Positions 63,140 to 64,000 of a stretch of DNA of 64,000 bases are shown here, piece after piece. The notes below the pieces were generated by a model that did no database searches, was not told the DNA's origin, and saw nothing but the letters and a program-made list of their open reading frames with translations. The number at the start of each line of letters is the position of its first letter. The first letter of the stretch is position 1. The stretch is taken from positions 62,001 to 126,000 of the forward strand of contig NZ_LJCP01000009.1 of NCBI RefSeq assembly GCF_001399755.1. Direction: 5' to 3'. This DNA is from Thiohalorhabdus denitrificans (lineage in GTDB: Bacteria > Pseudomonadota > Gammaproteobacteria > Thiohalorhabdales > Thiohalorhabdaceae). A program made the position numbers and the translations under genes.

Positions 63140-64000
63140 GGGCAGCGCGCCTGTTCCCCGGGCTGGCCCTGGCCTTCGCACTGGCCCTGGCCCCGCCGAC
63201 CGCATCGGGGCAGGAGCAGGAGGGGGCCGCCCCGACCGGCCTGACGCCCTACCGCTCCTGGGCCATGCCCCTGTTCAAGGACTGGAGCGTACGGCCCTAC
63301 GCCGCCGCCCGGATGGCCGCGGCGGACGGCCTGGCCTTCATCGGCACCCGGGAGGGGCGCCTGTACGCGGTGGACGCCGAATCGGGCGGGATCCGCTGGG
63401 TGCGCGACCTCGGCGGCCGCGTCGCCGGCGGGACCACCCTGGGCGGGGACAACGAACGGGTGTACGTGGGCACCGACGAGGGCAAGGTCTGGGGGCTGCG
63501 CGCCGAGGACGGGGAAACCGTGTGGCGGACCGAGGTCTCCTCGGAGGTCATCACGGCCCCCCGGGTGGCCTCGGGGATGGTGTTCCTGCGCACCGCCGAC
63601 GATTACCTGTGGGCCCTGCGCGCCGCGGACGGCGGCACGCGGTGGTCCTACAACGTGGAGGGCCGCAGCCTCGCCCTGCGCGGCGGGGCCCGCCCCGCCT
63701 ACCGGGACGGGCTGGTCTTCACCGGCTTCTCCACCGGCGAGCTGGTGGCCCTGGAGGCCGGCGGGGGCCGGCCGAGCTGGCGGGAGCGCATCGCCACCTC
63801 CACCGGGCGCACGGAGCTGGAGCGCATGGTGGACGTGGATACGGCCCCGGTGGTGCGGGACGGCACGGTCTACACGGCCGCCTACCACGGCGCCGTGGTG
63901 GCCCTGGAGGCCGACAGCGGCCAGCAGCTCTGGCAGCGGAAGTTCTCCGTGTTCAACGACTTGGTGGTGGACGGCGAATCCGTGTTCATTACCACCGCCG
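63136..64000 (+). CDS. bamB: Outer-membrane assembly factor BamB, 5' part
   Basis: BamB is the beta-propeller component of the BAM outer-membrane assembly complex. The frame is open to the end of the window. The visible 288 codons have a signal peptide and PQQ-type repeats (GLAFIGTREGRLYAVDAESG, RVYVGTDEGKVWGLRAEDGE, GLVFTGFSTGELVALEAGG). Unlike E. coli BamB it has no cysteine in the signal region (cleavage probably near TASG-QEQ), so it would be soluble in the periplasm and not a lipoprotein. der normally follows, outside the window. Confidence 0.93.
   Translation, partial: MRAARLFPGLALAFALALAPPTASGQEQEGAAPTGLTPYRSWAMPLFKDWSVRPYAAARMAAADGLAFIGTREGRLYAVDAESGGIRWVRDLGGRVAGGTTLGGDNERVYVGTDEGKVWGLRAEDGETVWRTEVSSEVITAPRVASGMVFLRTADDYLWALRAADGGTRWSYNVEGRSLALRGGARPAYRDGLVFTGFSTGELVALEAGGGRPSWRERIATSTGRTELERMVDVDTAPVVRDGTVYTAAYHGAVVALEADSGQQLWQRKFSVFNDLVVDGESVFITTA

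Overview
The window is a gene-dense, very GC-rich chromosomal segment with many GTG and TTG starts and many 4-bp ATGA/GTGA overlaps. Gene orders point to a gammaproteobacterium: fimV-truA-trpF-trpBA-accD-folC-SPOR-cvpA-purF-metZ; lptFG divergent from pepA-holC-valS; and ndk-rlmN-pilW-rodZ-ispG-hisS-yfgM-bamB. A complete cytochrome-c-type nitric oxide reductase cluster (norCB, norEF, norQ, norD) indicates a denitrifying or NO-detoxifying organism. A Thiohalorhabdus- or Ectothiorhodospiraceae-like sulfur oxidiser would fit, but the genus is inference. I found no tRNA, rRNA, CRISPR array, transposase, integrase or prophage gene.

Layout. 0-4 kb: leucine synthesis (end of leuC, leuD, leuB) and asd, interspersed with inverted-repeat intergenic elements. 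4-18 kb: fimV, an EcfT-like membrane protein, truA, trpF-trpB-trpA, accD, folC, a SPOR protein, cvpA, purF and metZ. 18-21 kb: a MOFRL-type glycerate kinase, a lipoprotein, an uncharacterised ORF, and on the minus strand lapA and nadC. 21-28 kb (minus): pepA-holC, a PopZ-like (DUF2497) gene and valS. 28-35 kb: lptF-lptG, an RDD protein, a small zincin and smc. 35-43 kb (minus): the nor cluster with two DUF4870-type membrane proteins and a polyferredoxin. 43-47 kb: a CaCA exchanger, a DUF938 methyltransferase, and minus-strand genes for an outer-membrane protein, a BCAM0308-family protein, two small unknown proteins and suhB. 48-54 kb: trmJ, cysE, iscR-iscS-iscA-iscX-mnmA and mtaB. 54-64 kb: ndk through bamB, with two peptide-ABC ATPases inserted between hisS and yfgM.

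How the genes work together. norCB encode the reductase; norQ/norD are its AAA/VWA activation pair and norEF are accessory membrane subunits. An FNR/DNR-type box precedes norC, and a second symmetric TTGAC-N4-GTCAA box precedes the polyferredoxin-norD segment. cysE, iscR, iscS, iscA, iscX, mnmA and mtaB link cysteine synthesis, sulfur mobilisation and tRNA thiolation; iscU, hscBA and fdx are absent from this locus. The most interesting protein is the PopZ-like one: a short N-terminal helix motif, a roughly 210-residue acidic and proline-rich linker and a C-terminal helical block, encoded next to valS as I recall for alphaproteobacterial popZ, in a genome that also carries SMC. The most interesting non-coding features are a possible three-way-junction RNA between asd and fimV, a 35-bp inverted repeat between norB and norE, paired palindromes upstream of the polyferredoxin-norD segment, and two families of dispersed inverted-repeat elements.
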